Source of the DNA: Desulfopila_A sp964446655
Lineage (GTDB): Bacteria; Desulfobacterota; Desulfobulbia; Desulfobulbales; Desulfocapsaceae
DNA: 64,000 nt
Assembly: GCA_964446655.1 (NCBI GenBank)
Contig: CAYUPL010000013.1
Coordinates: forward strand, 14,418-78,417
Direction: 5' to 3'
A program made the translations under genes and the position numbers. Positions 17,113-25,410 of the stretch are shown one piece after another (within the stretch, counting starts at the first letter, position 1; every line of letters begins with the position of its first letter). The notes beneath the pieces were generated by a model that was not told the origin of the DNA, searched no databases, and was given only the letters and a program-made list of their open reading frames with translations.

Positions 17113-17325
17113 ATGTCAGGAAGTGTTTATAAGATTATCGAAATGGTTGGATCAAGCTCTGTTTCCTGGGAAGATGCCGCTCAAAGCGCCGTGAAGTCGG
17201 CCGGCTTGAGCCTGCGCGACCTGCGCATTGCTGAAGTTGTCAAACTGGACATGGTCATCGAAGACAGTAAAGCGGTAATATTTCGCACTAAGGTAAAACT
17301 GTCTTTTAAAATACTCTCCGACTAA
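17113..17325 (+). CDS. Dodecin-like small protein
   Basis: A 70-residue member of the dodecin fold family; dodecins form hollow dodecamers that store flavin. The N-terminal VYKIIEMVGSS strand, the SWEDAAQSAVKSA helix and the C-terminal KVKLSFKI strand fit. The usual Trp in the LRWFEV motif is replaced (LRIAEV), and the Gln of the following YQV strand reads FRT, so classical flavin stacking looks impossible. Start choice: ATG 17113 with AAAAGGAG about 7 nt upstream; the longer open frame from 16948 runs through the inverted-repeat element and is rejected. Ligand unknown. Confidence 0.85.
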   Translation: MSGSVYKIIEMVGSSSVSWEDAAQSAVKSAGLSLRDLRIAEVVKLDMVIEDSKAVIFRTKVKLSFKILSD

Positions 17326-17341
17326 GGGCCAAATAGAATCT

Positions 17342-17368
17342 CGAGATTATCGAGATTGCCGAGATTCC
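17342..17368 (+). repeat. Three tandem 9-bp repeats (CGAGATTNN)
   Basis: CGAGATTAT, CGAGATTGC and CGAGATTCC follow one another between the dodecin stop and its terminator; the third runs into the terminator stem. Possibly a slippage product. Confidence 0.5.
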
Positions 17369-17408
17369 CGCAAGCATCTTTGCCGGTTGATGATTGCGGG
17401 AGTTTTTT
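17366..17408 (+). terminator. Rho-independent terminator of the dodecin gene
   Basis: TCCCGCAA (17366-17373) pairs with TTGCGGGA (17394-17401), with an extra CATC/GATG pairing inside, and a run of six T follows. It lies 40 nt after the dodecin stop. Confidence 0.8.
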
Positions 17409-17429
17409 GCGCTCTGTTGCGTGGCGGCA

Positions 17430-19070
17430 TCATTGCTCAGATACGAGACCCGGCACTTCTTTGTCGAGTATTTCCAGCACCTCGGTACATTGCCGACGTG
17501 CTCTTCGGCAAAGCGCTTCAGCTTCTTTTAATACAGTCTCTTTGAAAGACTGATCGGTGATGTCTTTCATATTGATGCGAACATTTTGATAGGCGCCCCA
17601 GATTCCGGCCTCCAAGGCCCTGGCACCTACCTGCGTATCGGAACATGACGCCTGATTGCCATAACGCGCCACAACACGAAAAGCATCCCAGCCTGAATCG
17701 GCCAGCCGCATAACACTGAGTGGAACCTCTATCGCCGTTTTCAGACCGGACTGCATCTTCTCTCTTCTTGCCTGCTTCTCTGCCCGGCTCCCCTGCGGCA
17801 TCCGCACCCCTTCCATATATTCACTAAAAGCGGTGGTATCGGCGTCAATCAAAGGAATAAGCTCAGCGGTCAAATGATGCAGGGATGGAATGACCTGTTC
17901 CATGTATGGTTGCACCTCTTCAAATCGTCGCACGCCATGGGTCAGTTTGGCGACCATGGAACCAAGCGCCATACCCAGAGCCGCTAAAACCGCTGAGGTT
18001 GATCCTCCTCCAGGTGCGGAACTGCGCGAAGCGACTTCTTCGATGAACCGACGGACACTCATCCCGGCCAGCTCTTCGTCGGGCTCCCCGGCAATGATAT
18101 ATTCAATGATCCTTTTCTCCGGCTGAAAGGCGGAAACGGAATTAAGCCCCAATCTCTCCATGGCCAGTCTGATTTTTTGATCTTCTTGATATATAAACAA
18201 TTTTTCTTCGGCAATATAATACTCTGCCGTCATCAAAAGTGCTTCACGCGGGACAATGCCGACAATCTCGGATCCGGCAACGGCAAGACGCAGTCCTTCC
18301 GCCTCACGCTTCACCGCCTCAAAAATGACATGAATCGGAGTAACCCTGTAATCCGTTAGATTGAGCGTCACCTGGGCCATATTATACTCTTTGACAAACC
18401 AGCCCATACCCCGGACTTCTTTGAATCTGCCGGGTTCATCTTCTCCGCGACCAGCTTCACGCAGATTGAGAGCAATACGATGAGCCTGATTGGGCGTTCC
18501 CAGAATATTGACATTATAGGCAATCAGAAAAGTGCGGGCTCCGCTTGCAGTAATTCCCCACCGCGGTATGAAATCATCAGGACCAAAATCAGGTTTCCAG
18601 CGGGAATCCTGCAGTTTTTCCGGCAATTTTTCATATTCACCGCGGCGAAGATCAGCAAGGTTTTTTCTGTAGCCCTGCCTTGCTGCTTCACCATAGAGAT
18701 ATATGGGAATACCGATCTCCCCGGCTGCTCTTTCGGCAAAGGTCTCGGCGATTCCGACGCATTCCTGCAGCGTAACTCCGGCCACCGGTATAAAGGGACA
18801 GACATCGAGCGCCCCAAAACGTGGATGTTCCCTTTGATGATGCCGCATATCGATCAGTTCCCATGCCACTCTTGCCGCGGCAAGAGCTGCTTCGACCACA
18901 CTCTCGGGGTCTCCCACAAAGGTATACACCGTCCTATTGGTTGATTCTCCGGGATCAACATCCAGCAGTCGGCATCCTTCAACATTTCTGATGGCAGCGG
19001 CTATCGCCTCGATGGTTTGTTTGTCTCTTCCTTCAGAAAAATTGGGGACACATTCTACAATTTTCTTCAT
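17430..19070 (-). CDS. ftcD: Bifunctional glutamate formiminotransferase / formimidoyl-THF cyclodeaminase
   Basis: A 546-residue fusion. Residues 1 to about 300 are formiminotransferase (the VECVPNFSEGRD start, then DMRHHQREHPRFGALDVCPF). From about 335 the cyclodeaminase begins (SAPGGGSTSAVLAALGMALGSMVAKL). It moves the formimino group of formiminoglutamate to tetrahydrofolate and releases ammonia to give methenyl-THF. The fused form is like animal FTCD, and fused versions also occur in bacteria. With hutI, hutU and hutH nearby it completes histidine breakdown to glutamate plus a one-carbon unit. The start at 19070 has GAGGAAGG just upstream. Confidence 0.94.
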   Translation of the reverse strand: MKKIVECVPNFSEGRDKQTIEAIAAAIRNVEGCRLLDVDPGESTNRTVYTFVGDPESVVEAALAAARVAWELIDMRHHQREHPRFGALDVCPFIPVAGVTLQECVGIAETFAERAAGEIGIPIYLYGEAARQGYRKNLADLRRGEYEKLPEKLQDSRWKPDFGPDDFIPRWGITASGARTFLIAYNVNILGTPNQAHRIALNLREAGRGEDEPGRFKEVRGMGWFVKEYNMAQVTLNLTDYRVTPIHVIFEAVKREAEGLRLAVAGSEIVGIVPREALLMTAEYYIAEEKLFIYQEDQKIRLAMERLGLNSVSAFQPEKRIIEYIIAGEPDEELAGMSVRRFIEEVASRSSAPGGGSTSAVLAALGMALGSMVAKLTHGVRRFEEVQPYMEQVIPSLHHLTAELIPLIDADTTAFSEYMEGVRMPQGSRAEKQARREKMQSGLKTAIEVPLSVMRLADSGWDAFRVVARYGNQASCSDTQVGARALEAGIWGAYQNVRINMKDITDQSFKETVLKEAEALCRRARRQCTEVLEILDKEVPGLVSEQ

Positions 19071-19233
19071 ACCTTCCTCATTACCGGTCGTTGGGAAACA
19101 ATTACAACAGGGCTCGATTTTTTCCTTGTCACCACGCCCAAATGCTCCTTTTCAGGGAGACTCTTCTACAATCTGCCTACATACAAAAAGAATGCAAGCA
19201 GACCAGCATTTGGCCAACACCCCAGAAAGTGGC

Positions 19234-19262
19234 AATATGGACAATGACACGAAAGGTGTCAA
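19234..19262 (-). promoter_or_regulatory. Candidate proximal promoter of ftcD
   Basis: On the minus strand a perfect TTGACA (19262-19257), a 17-nt spacer and CATATT (19239-19234, four of six matches). It lies about 165 nt before the ftcD start. Confidence 0.4.
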
Positions 19263-19455
19263 CCTGCTCTTTCAGTCCCTCACTGGACCAGCGACAAAAC
19301 AGAAAGCGCCAAATAACGTATAAACAGCTCTTATTACCACGCCTTGCATGCATGCGCTCTTCTTTTCCGGTATAAGATCCGCCTCCACTTGCTTTAACTA
19401 ATATCTCTGCATCACAACTCTGACACGACGCTGAAATCTCGAAGTATTATAAGAC

Positions 19456-19485
19456 AGTATAGCGACAAACCACGATAACCGTCAA
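19456..19485 (-). promoter_or_regulatory. Candidate distal minus-strand promoter
   Basis: TTGACG (19485-19480), an 18-nt spacer and TATACT (19461-19456). It is nearly 400 nt from ftcD with no gene in between, so it would give a long leader or a separate small RNA. Confidence 0.35.
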
Positions 19486-19550
19486 GAATCCTCTGCATAT
19501 CAACATGCTGTGGGACCACTAAAAAACCGACTTATCAATTTCAGTTATTC

Positions 19551-19580
19551 TTGACACCAGATATTTAGACATGGTATGAA
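19551..19580 (+). promoter_or_regulatory. Candidate promoter of the Mrp antiporter operon
   Basis: TTGACA (19551-19556), an 18-nt spacer and TATGAA (19575-19580). It lies about 100 nt before mnhE and is the only good plus-strand match in the gap. Confidence 0.45.
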
Positions 19581-19682
19581 AAGCAGGTTTAGGCACAACA
19601 GGTAATAAGTAGAGGAAGTAACGGGAATAATTCCAACGCCGCTTTCCCGTATCGGTGTTCATTCAACTTTTCTTGGGTTTTG

Positions 19683-20153
19683 ATGCTACACGTACTCGCA
19701 CTCTCCGCCATGCTCAGTGGGTTCTGGTTGATCAATTCCGGGCACTACACCCCCCTTCTCCTTTTTTTCATGGTAATGTCCGTACTTTTTATCGCACTGC
19801 TCTGTCATATCATGGATGTCGTCGACGGAGAATCTCAGCCCCTCAACCTGACCTTTACCATTCCGCTGTACTGGCTCTGGCTCATCAAGGAAGTCGTTCT
19901 TTCAAATATTGCCGTGGCCCGCTGTGTCTGGCTGGGCAAAGATGCCATCAGCCCTACGGTAGTCACCGTTACCGCCCACCAGAAAACCGATATCGGCAAA
20001 GTTATCTATGCCAATTCGATCACACTGACTCCGGGAACGGTGAGTATGGATCTGGAGGGTGATCAAATCACTGTCCATGCCTTAACACAAGACACCGCAG
20101 CCAATCTGCTGGAAGGCGAAATGGATCGCCGGGTTTGCCGGGTGGAGGGATAA
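19683..20153 (+). CDS. mnhE: Mrp-type Na+/H+ antiporter subunit E
   Basis: A 156-residue MnhE/MrpE protein. Two or three hydrophobic segments fill residues 1-60 and are followed by LTFTIPLYWLWLIKEVVLSNIAVA and a cytoplasmic domain with the family's ITLTPGTVSMDLEGDQITVHAL motif. It opens an operon of nine closely packed genes (E, F, G, B-like, C, D, D, small protein, D). The ATG at 19683 follows an in-frame TTG; the ribosome site is weak. The stop shares one base with the mnhF start. Confidence 0.88.
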   Translation: MLHVLALSAMLSGFWLINSGHYTPLLLFFMVMSVLFIALLCHIMDVVDGESQPLNLTFTIPLYWLWLIKEVVLSNIAVARCVWLGKDAISPTVVTVTAHQKTDIGKVIYANSITLTPGTVSMDLEGDQITVHALTQDTAANLLEGEMDRRVCRVEG

Positions 20154-20425
20154 TGTTTGCAGTCGCCAGCATCGCGCTTTTGGTAGTAATGGCCTTGGCC
20201 CTGTTTCGTGCCTTTGTGGGGCCCACTCTGTATGACCGCATCCTGGCGGTTAACAACTTCGGCACCAAGACCGTGTTGTTGATAGCGGTAATTGGTTTTC
20301 TCGGGGGTAGACCGGAATTTCTCGACATTGCCATCGTCTACGCCTTAATCAATTTCATAAGTGTCATCGCGGTGTTGAGATTTTTTGAATACGCGGGCGG
20401 CAGAAAAATTGAAGAGGAATCCTAG
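20153..20425 (+). CDS. mnhF: Mrp-type Na+/H+ antiporter subunit F
   Basis: A 90-residue protein with three membrane helices; RAFVGPTLYDRILAVNNFGTK is the MnhF signature. Start choice: ATG 20153 with GGTGGAGGG immediately upstream, inside the end of mnhE; an earlier in-frame TTG adds six residues without support. The stop overlaps the mnhG start by one base. Confidence 0.9.
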   Translation: MFAVASIALLVVMALALFRAFVGPTLYDRILAVNNFGTKTVLLIAVIGFLGGRPEFLDIAIVYALINFISVIAVLRFFEYAGGRKIEEES

Positions 20426-20769
20426 TGGAACTTGTTATTGATGGCATCAGCTGGATATTTTTGCTCTCAGGAAGTTTTTTCTGTCTCACCGGCTCGGCAG
20501 GTCTGTTGCGTTTTCCTGATTTTTTTACCAGGATTCACGCGGCAAGCATCACCGACACCCTGGGGGCCAGTCTGATTTTAATCGGATTGATGCTACAGGC
20601 CGGCTGGGGACTTGTCTTTGCCAAGCTGGTGATCATCCTTCTGTTTTCCCTGTTGGCAGGAACTACGGCAAGTCATGCCATGGCCAAGGCCGCCCTTAAA
20701 AGCGGTATGAAACCGCAGTTTTTACACACTAACAACACATCGTCAGGAGAAAAGCCATCACAACTTTAA
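20425..20769 (+). CDS. mnhG: Mrp-type Na+/H+ antiporter subunit G
   Basis: A 114-residue MnhG protein with three helices; the family block GSAGLLRFPDFFTRIHAASITDTLGASLILIGL is spread over residues 23-55. It starts with GTG, with one base shared with the stop of mnhF. The polar tail (about 90-114) is longer than usual and overlaps the proposed start of the next gene. Confidence 0.9.
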   Translation: MELVIDGISWIFLLSGSFFCLTGSAGLLRFPDFFTRIHAASITDTLGASLILIGLMLQAGWGLVFAKLVIILLFSLLAGTTASHAMAKAALKSGMKPQFLHTNNTSSGEKPSQL

Positions 20770-21749
20770 TCGACATAGTTCTTTTGACTTTTCTGGTATG
20801 TACTGCCGTGGCTATCGTGCGTATGCACGATCTTTTTGCCATAGTCATGCTCGCCGGTATTTACAGTCTGCTTTCGGCCAGTCTCTTTCTCGATCTCGAT
20901 GCGGTTGATGTCGCCTTCACCGAGGCTTCGGTGGGTGCCGGTATCTCGACATTATTGATGCTCGCCTCCCTCAAACTCGTCAAAAGAAACGAAAAAAAGA
21001 CACGTTACAAGCCCACCCTTGCTCTGGGCATTGTCATCATCACCGGTGGTCTCCTTATTTACGGCACCTTCGACATGCCCCATTTCGGTTCCGCCGATGC
21101 ACCCGCTCATAATCATGTTGCTCCCCGCTATCTCAATGAGTCCATGGAGGAGATAGGTGTCCCCAATATCGTCACCGCGGTTCTGGCCAGTTATCGCGGC
21201 TTTGATACCCTGGGTGAGGTAGTGGTGGTGTTTACTGCCGGAATCGGTGTAATGTCTCTCCTTCTGGTCAGACGGGAGACAAAGGACATGGCAAAAAAGA
21301 GAGTCCCGGCCGATATGCAACAACAGATCATCTTGCGCGTAGTTGCCAAAATGATGATTCCCCTGATTCTGATGTTTGCCCTCTATGTCCAGTTTCATGG
21401 GGACTACAGTCCCGGGGGCGGCTTTCAGGCGGGGGTGATTTTTGCCGCGGGAGTCATTCTCTACACCATGCTTTTCGGTTTGACTAACGCACGCCGCATC
21501 TTCAAACGAGAAATACTGACACTTCTAACAGCAGCAGGTGTGCTGATCTACGCCGGTGTCGGAGTGGTCTGCATGTTGATGGGCGGTAATTTCCTTGATT
21601 ATGATGTCCTCAGACATGACCCTGTTCACGGTCAGCATCTCGGCATTCTGCTTGTGGAGCTGGGTGTCGGCATAACCGTCGCTGCGGTGATGATAACCCT
21701 GTTCTTCAAGTTTACCTGGCGAACCGTTAAACACAAATACACCTCATGA
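20757..21749 (+). CDS. mnhB: DUF4040-MnhB fusion subunit of the Mrp antiporter
   Basis: About 330 residues. The first ~85 are DUF4040 (the C-terminal piece of MrpA in classical systems: LFAIVMLAGIYSLLSASLF, DAVDVAFTEASVGAGIST). The rest is MnhB (QFHGDYSPGGGFQAGVIFAAG). The start is odd: the frame has no ATG or GTG between the stop at 20730 and the DUF4040 core. A strong AGGAGA (20745-20750) sits 6 nt before an ATC at 20757, which would give TTLIDIVLL, a good family N-terminus. The fallback is TTG at 20784, with no ribosome site. The real start could be either. Confidence 0.85.
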   Translation: MTTLIDIVLLTFLVCTAVAIVRMHDLFAIVMLAGIYSLLSASLFLDLDAVDVAFTEASVGAGISTLLMLASLKLVKRNEKKTRYKPTLALGIVIITGGLLIYGTFDMPHFGSADAPAHNHVAPRYLNESMEEIGVPNIVTAVLASYRGFDTLGEVVVVFTAGIGVMSLLLVRRETKDMAKKRVPADMQQQIILRVVAKMMIPLILMFALYVQFHGDYSPGGGFQAGVIFAAGVILYTMLFGLTNARRIFKREILTLLTAAGVLIYAGVGVVCMLMGGNFLDYDVLRHDPVHGQHLGILLVELGVGITVAAVMITLFFKFTWRTVKHKYTS

Positions 21750-22162
21750 ATATTCTCGGGCTCTACAATTACTGGATTGTGGTAGTGCTGATGATGGTCG
21801 GGTTCTATATCGTCATCGCTCACGAAAATCTGATCAAAAAACTGATAGGTTTGTCTATCTTTCAGACTGCCGTTTTTTTTCTCTATATCAGCGTAGGCAA
21901 GGTTACCGGCGGCACGGCTCCCATTTATGATGAGAGGTGGCAGCTCTATTCCAATCCTCTGCCTCATGTGCTGATTCTTACCGCCATTGTTGTGGGTATA
22001 GCAACAACCGCACTCGGCTTGTCACTGGTCATCAGAATACAGGAGGCATATGGCTCCATCGAAGAGGATGAAATTCAAGCCCAGGACTGCAGCGATGAGC
22101 TTGAATGTCAGTTGGAGGCATATGGCCCTCGGCGAAAATACATAGACGCAAAAAGGAAATAG
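21746..22162 (+). CDS. mnhC: Mrp-type Na+/H+ antiporter subunit C (NuoK-like)
   Basis: A 138-residue NuoK homologue with three membrane helices and the conserved Glu in IAHENLIKKLIGLSIFQTAV, followed by PLPHVLILTAIVVGIATTALGLSLVIR. The acidic tail (about 104-138) is unusually long. It overlaps the preceding gene by 4 nt (ATGA). Confidence 0.92.
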   Translation: MNILGLYNYWIVVVLMMVGFYIVIAHENLIKKLIGLSIFQTAVFFLYISVGKVTGGTAPIYDERWQLYSNPLPHVLILTAIVVGIATTALGLSLVIRIQEAYGSIEEDEIQAQDCSDELECQLEAYGPRRKYIDAKRK

Positions 22163-22166
22163 ACGA

Positions 22167-23645
22167 GTGATTGCCCAATATCCTATACTCCAGGTTATTA
22201 TTCCGCTCATCGGCGCGCCTCTTTGTCTGTTTCTTCGAGTACCGCGCCTAGTCGGTCCTTTTGCCATTCTTGTAAGTGGCGCCGCTTTTTTAATCAGCTG
22301 CGGTTTACTGCAGCAGGTGCTTCTGCACGGCACCATCGTGTATGAACTCGGCGGCTGGCCGGCGCCATGGGGAATCGAATACCGTATCGACCATCTCAAC
22401 GCCTACCTTCTTCTGCTGGTTTCATCAATCAGTACTATTGTTCTGGTTGCCGCCCAATCCAGTATCAAGGATGAGCTGCCGGGAAACAGACATACCTTTT
22501 TCTATACCGCATACCTGCTCTGCCTCACCGGTCTCCTTGGTATACTGGCAACTGCGGATGCCTTCAACGTTTTCGTTTTTCTCGAAATTTCAGCACTTTC
22601 CTCGTATACACTCATAGCTCTCGGCACTGACCGGCGCGCCCTGACCGCCTCGTATCAGTACCTTATTATGGGAACCATAGGCGCCACCTTTATTATTATC
22701 GGCGTCGGCCTGATGTATATGATGACCGGAACGCTGAACATGCATGATCTCTCCGAACGGTTACCCTCCGTATATGAATCGAAGACCGTTTTATGCGCTT
22801 TTGGTTTTTTTATTGTCGGCGTCTGTCTCAAGCTGGCACTCTTTCCTCTCCACCTCTGGCTCCCCAATGCTTATGCCTATGCCCCTTCGGTGGCCACGGC
22901 GTTTCTGGCGGCAACATCGACCAAGGTAGCCGTTTATGTCCTGATTCGCTGGGTTTTCGATGTCTTCAGTATTGAATTTGTCGTACAGTCGCTGCCGCTC
23001 AATGATATATTTCTGGTGCTTGGTCTGGCCGGCATCTTTGCCGCATCGATTTCCGCCATATACCAGCTCAATATCAAGCGTCTCTTTGCCTATTCCAGCG
23101 TAGCGCAGATCGGCTATATGATTGTCGGCCTGGCCATAGGAACATCCCTTGGGCTTACAGCAACACTGTTACATCTCTTTAATCACGCCCTTATGAAAGG
23201 AGCACTGTTTCTGGCAATCGGCGCTGTGGTCTATCGTATCGGCAGTGCGCAGCTTAATCACTTTGCCGGGTTAGGACGTAAGATGCCCTGGACCATGGCG
23301 GCCATCGTTACCGGCGGGCTGAGCCTTATTGGTGTTCCACTGACAGTCGGATTCGTCAGCAAATGGTATCTGGTTACAGCCCTGCTGGAACGAGGGTGGT
23401 GGCCCGTTGCCGTGCTGGTTCTCCTCAGCTCACTGCTTGCCGTTATCTATGTGTGGCGCATTGTTGAATGGATTTACTTTACTCAGCCACGGATTATTCT
23501 CAATGATATTCGGGAAGCACCACTGAGCCAGCTCATCCCTATCTGGGTACTGGTGCTGGCAAACCTGTATTTTGGCGTTGACACCCGCTTGACGGTAGGT
23601 GTGAGCAAATTGGCAGCACAAAGCCTGTTTGGAGTGAATCCGTGA
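22167..23645 (+). CDS. mnhD: Mrp-type antiporter subunit D, first copy (NuoL/M/N family)
   Basis: A 492-residue proton-translocating subunit with about 14 membrane helices. Family residues include the Glu in NVFVFLEISALSSYTLIALG, the Lys in CLKLALFPLHLWLPNAYAYAPS, and KRLFAYSSVAQIGYMIVGLA. It starts with GTG 4 nt after mnhC. It is the first of three D-type subunits in the operon, so each may form a separate channel. Confidence 0.88.
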   Translation: MIAQYPILQVIIPLIGAPLCLFLRVPRLVGPFAILVSGAAFLISCGLLQQVLLHGTIVYELGGWPAPWGIEYRIDHLNAYLLLLVSSISTIVLVAAQSSIKDELPGNRHTFFYTAYLLCLTGLLGILATADAFNVFVFLEISALSSYTLIALGTDRRALTASYQYLIMGTIGATFIIIGVGLMYMMTGTLNMHDLSERLPSVYESKTVLCAFGFFIVGVCLKLALFPLHLWLPNAYAYAPSVATAFLAATSTKVAVYVLIRWVFDVFSIEFVVQSLPLNDIFLVLGLAGIFAASISAIYQLNIKRLFAYSSVAQIGYMIVGLAIGTSLGLTATLLHLFNHALMKGALFLAIGAVVYRIGSAQLNHFAGLGRKMPWTMAAIVTGGLSLIGVPLTVGFVSKWYLVTALLERGWWPVAVLVLLSSLLAVIYVWRIVEWIYFTQPRIILNDIREAPLSQLIPIWVLVLANLYFGVDTRLTVGVSKLAAQSLFGVNP

Positions 23646-25105
23646 TGCAGTTGTCGCCAGAACTGATAGTACTGTTAACCATGCTGGTGCCGGCAGTGGC
23701 CGTTATCGGCATCGTTGCCGCCGGCTCCTTCCCCAACCTGCGTGAAGGAGTGACCATAACCGCCAGTATAGTACTCATATATCTGGTAAGTAGCCTCTAT
23801 ACGTCTCTTAAAAACGGTGCGGTTATCTCCCTGACATCGCCCGATCTCTTTCCCGGTCTTGCACTCAATTTTACCATTGAGCCCCTTGGCATGCTGTTTT
23901 CGCTGGTGGCCGGGTATTTGTGGTTGGTAACCACCGTCTATGCCATCGGATATATGCGTGATCATCATGAGGAAAACCAGACCCGGTTTTACGCCTGTTT
24001 TGCCATCGCGATATCATCTACCATGGGTATCGCCTTCGCCGGCAATCTCTTTACTCTCTTTATATTTTATGAAGTTCTGACTCTTTCCACCTACCCTCTG
24101 GTGACCCACGCCGGAACCCAGAAAGCCAAGAAAGGGGGACGGGTCTATCTCGGTGTTCTGCTGACCACCTCAATACTTTTTCTGCTTATGGCCATCATCG
24201 GCACCTGGCACACTGCCGGAACCCTTGATTTCCAGAAGGGCGGCATTTTCGCCGAGGAAACTTCCCATCTGGTTACCGGGACGTTGCTGGTTCTTTTTAT
24301 CTTCGGCATCGGCAAAGCAGCAATTATGCCTTTCCATCGCTGGCTTCCCGCGGCAATGGTGGCTCCGACGCCCGTCAGCGCCCTGCTTCATGCGGTTGCC
24401 GTGGTCAAGGCCGGTGTCTTTACGGTACTGAAGGTATGCATTTATATTTTCGGTCTCGATCTGCTGCAGGAGCTGCCAAGTGCCGATGTTATGCTCTATC
24501 TTGCCGGAGCAACCGTACTGCTGGCCTCGCTGGTCGCCATGCGACAGGACAACCTCAAAGCGCGATTGGCCTATTCCACCGTCAGTCAGCTCGGCTATAT
24601 CACCATAGGTGCATTGCTGGCCACCAGCGCCGGTATAGTCGGTGGGTCCATGCATATCGCCATGCATGCCTTCGGTAAGATCACCTTGTTTTTCTGTGCC
24701 GGTGCCATCATGCTTGCGGCACACAAAACCGAAATTAGTCAAATGCGTGGTTTGGGACGACGGATGCCCATTACCATGACGGCCTTTTTCATCGGCAGCC
24801 TCAGTATTATCGGCCTACCTCCCACAGGAGGAACCTGGGGCAAATGGTTCCTGATGACCGGTGCTCTGGATGCCGGACAATGGATCATAATGGCAGTATT
24901 GATGATAAGCTCCTTACTCAACATCGCTTATCTGCTGCCCATTCCCCTGCGCGCTTTTTTCAGCGACGACGCCAATCAGGAAAGCGTGAAAATCAAAGAA
25001 GCTCCGCTACCTTCTCTGTTTGCTTTGAGTGTTACCGCTTTAGGGTGTATCGTGCTGTTTTTCTTCACGCGGCCACTCTATGAACTTGCACTGGCCATTC
25101 TTTAA
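23645..25105 (+). CDS. mnhD: Mrp-type antiporter subunit D, second copy (NuoL/M/N family)
   Basis: About 486 residues and 14 membrane helices. Key residues are the Glu in LFTLFIFYEVLTLSTYPLVTH, the Lys in GIGKAAIMPFHRWLPAAMVAPTPVSALLHAVAVVKAG, and KARLAYSTVSQLGYI. This copy is closer to NuoM and to the D-like subunits of membrane-bound hydrogenase complexes than the first. The ATG at 23645 overlaps the previous stop; a GTG one codon earlier is equally possible. Confidence 0.88.
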   Translation: MQLSPELIVLLTMLVPAVAVIGIVAAGSFPNLREGVTITASIVLIYLVSSLYTSLKNGAVISLTSPDLFPGLALNFTIEPLGMLFSLVAGYLWLVTTVYAIGYMRDHHEENQTRFYACFAIAISSTMGIAFAGNLFTLFIFYEVLTLSTYPLVTHAGTQKAKKGGRVYLGVLLTTSILFLLMAIIGTWHTAGTLDFQKGGIFAEETSHLVTGTLLVLFIFGIGKAAIMPFHRWLPAAMVAPTPVSALLHAVAVVKAGVFTVLKVCIYIFGLDLLQELPSADVMLYLAGATVLLASLVAMRQDNLKARLAYSTVSQLGYITIGALLATSAGIVGGSMHIAMHAFGKITLFFCAGAIMLAAHKTEISQMRGLGRRMPITMTAFFIGSLSIIGLPPTGGTWGKWFLMTGALDAGQWIIMAVLMISSLLNIAYLLPIPLRAFFSDDANQESVKIKEAPLPSLFALSVTALGCIVLFFFTRPLYELALAIL

Positions 25106-25119
25106 GTACAGGATATAAC

Positions 25120-25410
25120 ATGGCGAAAAAGACCAAACATTTTTTTGACAACCCAGGCAATGTCGAGCTGGTCATTTATAGCCTCTATGTGTGCTGCGGC
25201 CTACTCCTGCTCCTGGACTTTATTGTACACCGGCATACTTACCACGAATGGGAGAACTTGCTCGGTTTTTACTCAATCTATGGATTTGTTGCCTGCACCG
25301 CAATAGTGTTCGGCTCGAAAGTCCTGCGTACCTTCGTCGAACGGGAGGAAGAGTTTTACAATGACAACCACACCAGCGAAAAAGTAGGAGCCGACCATGT
25401 GGATGAGTGA
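25120..25410 (+). CDS. Small two-helix membrane protein of the Mrp operon
   Basis: A 96-residue protein that I cannot assign to a named family. Two hydrophobic helices (about residues 16-38 and 48-66) are joined by a short His-rich loop (HRHTYHEW) and followed by an acidic tail. It lies between two D-type subunits and overlaps the next gene by 14 nt, so it is almost certainly an accessory subunit. The position suggests a link between D subunits; this is inference. Confidence 0.75.
   Translation: MAKKTKHFFDNPGNVELVIYSLYVCCGLLLLLDFIVHRHTYHEWENLLGFYSIYGFVACTAIVFGSKVLRTFVEREEEFYNDNHTSEKVGADHVDE

Larger units (their letters stand above)
19071..19550. other. Long intergenic region between ftcD and the antiporter operon
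   Basis: About 480 nt without a convincing gene on either strand. It holds the two minus-strand promoter candidates listed separately, and otherwise nothing I recognise. Confidence 0.5.
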
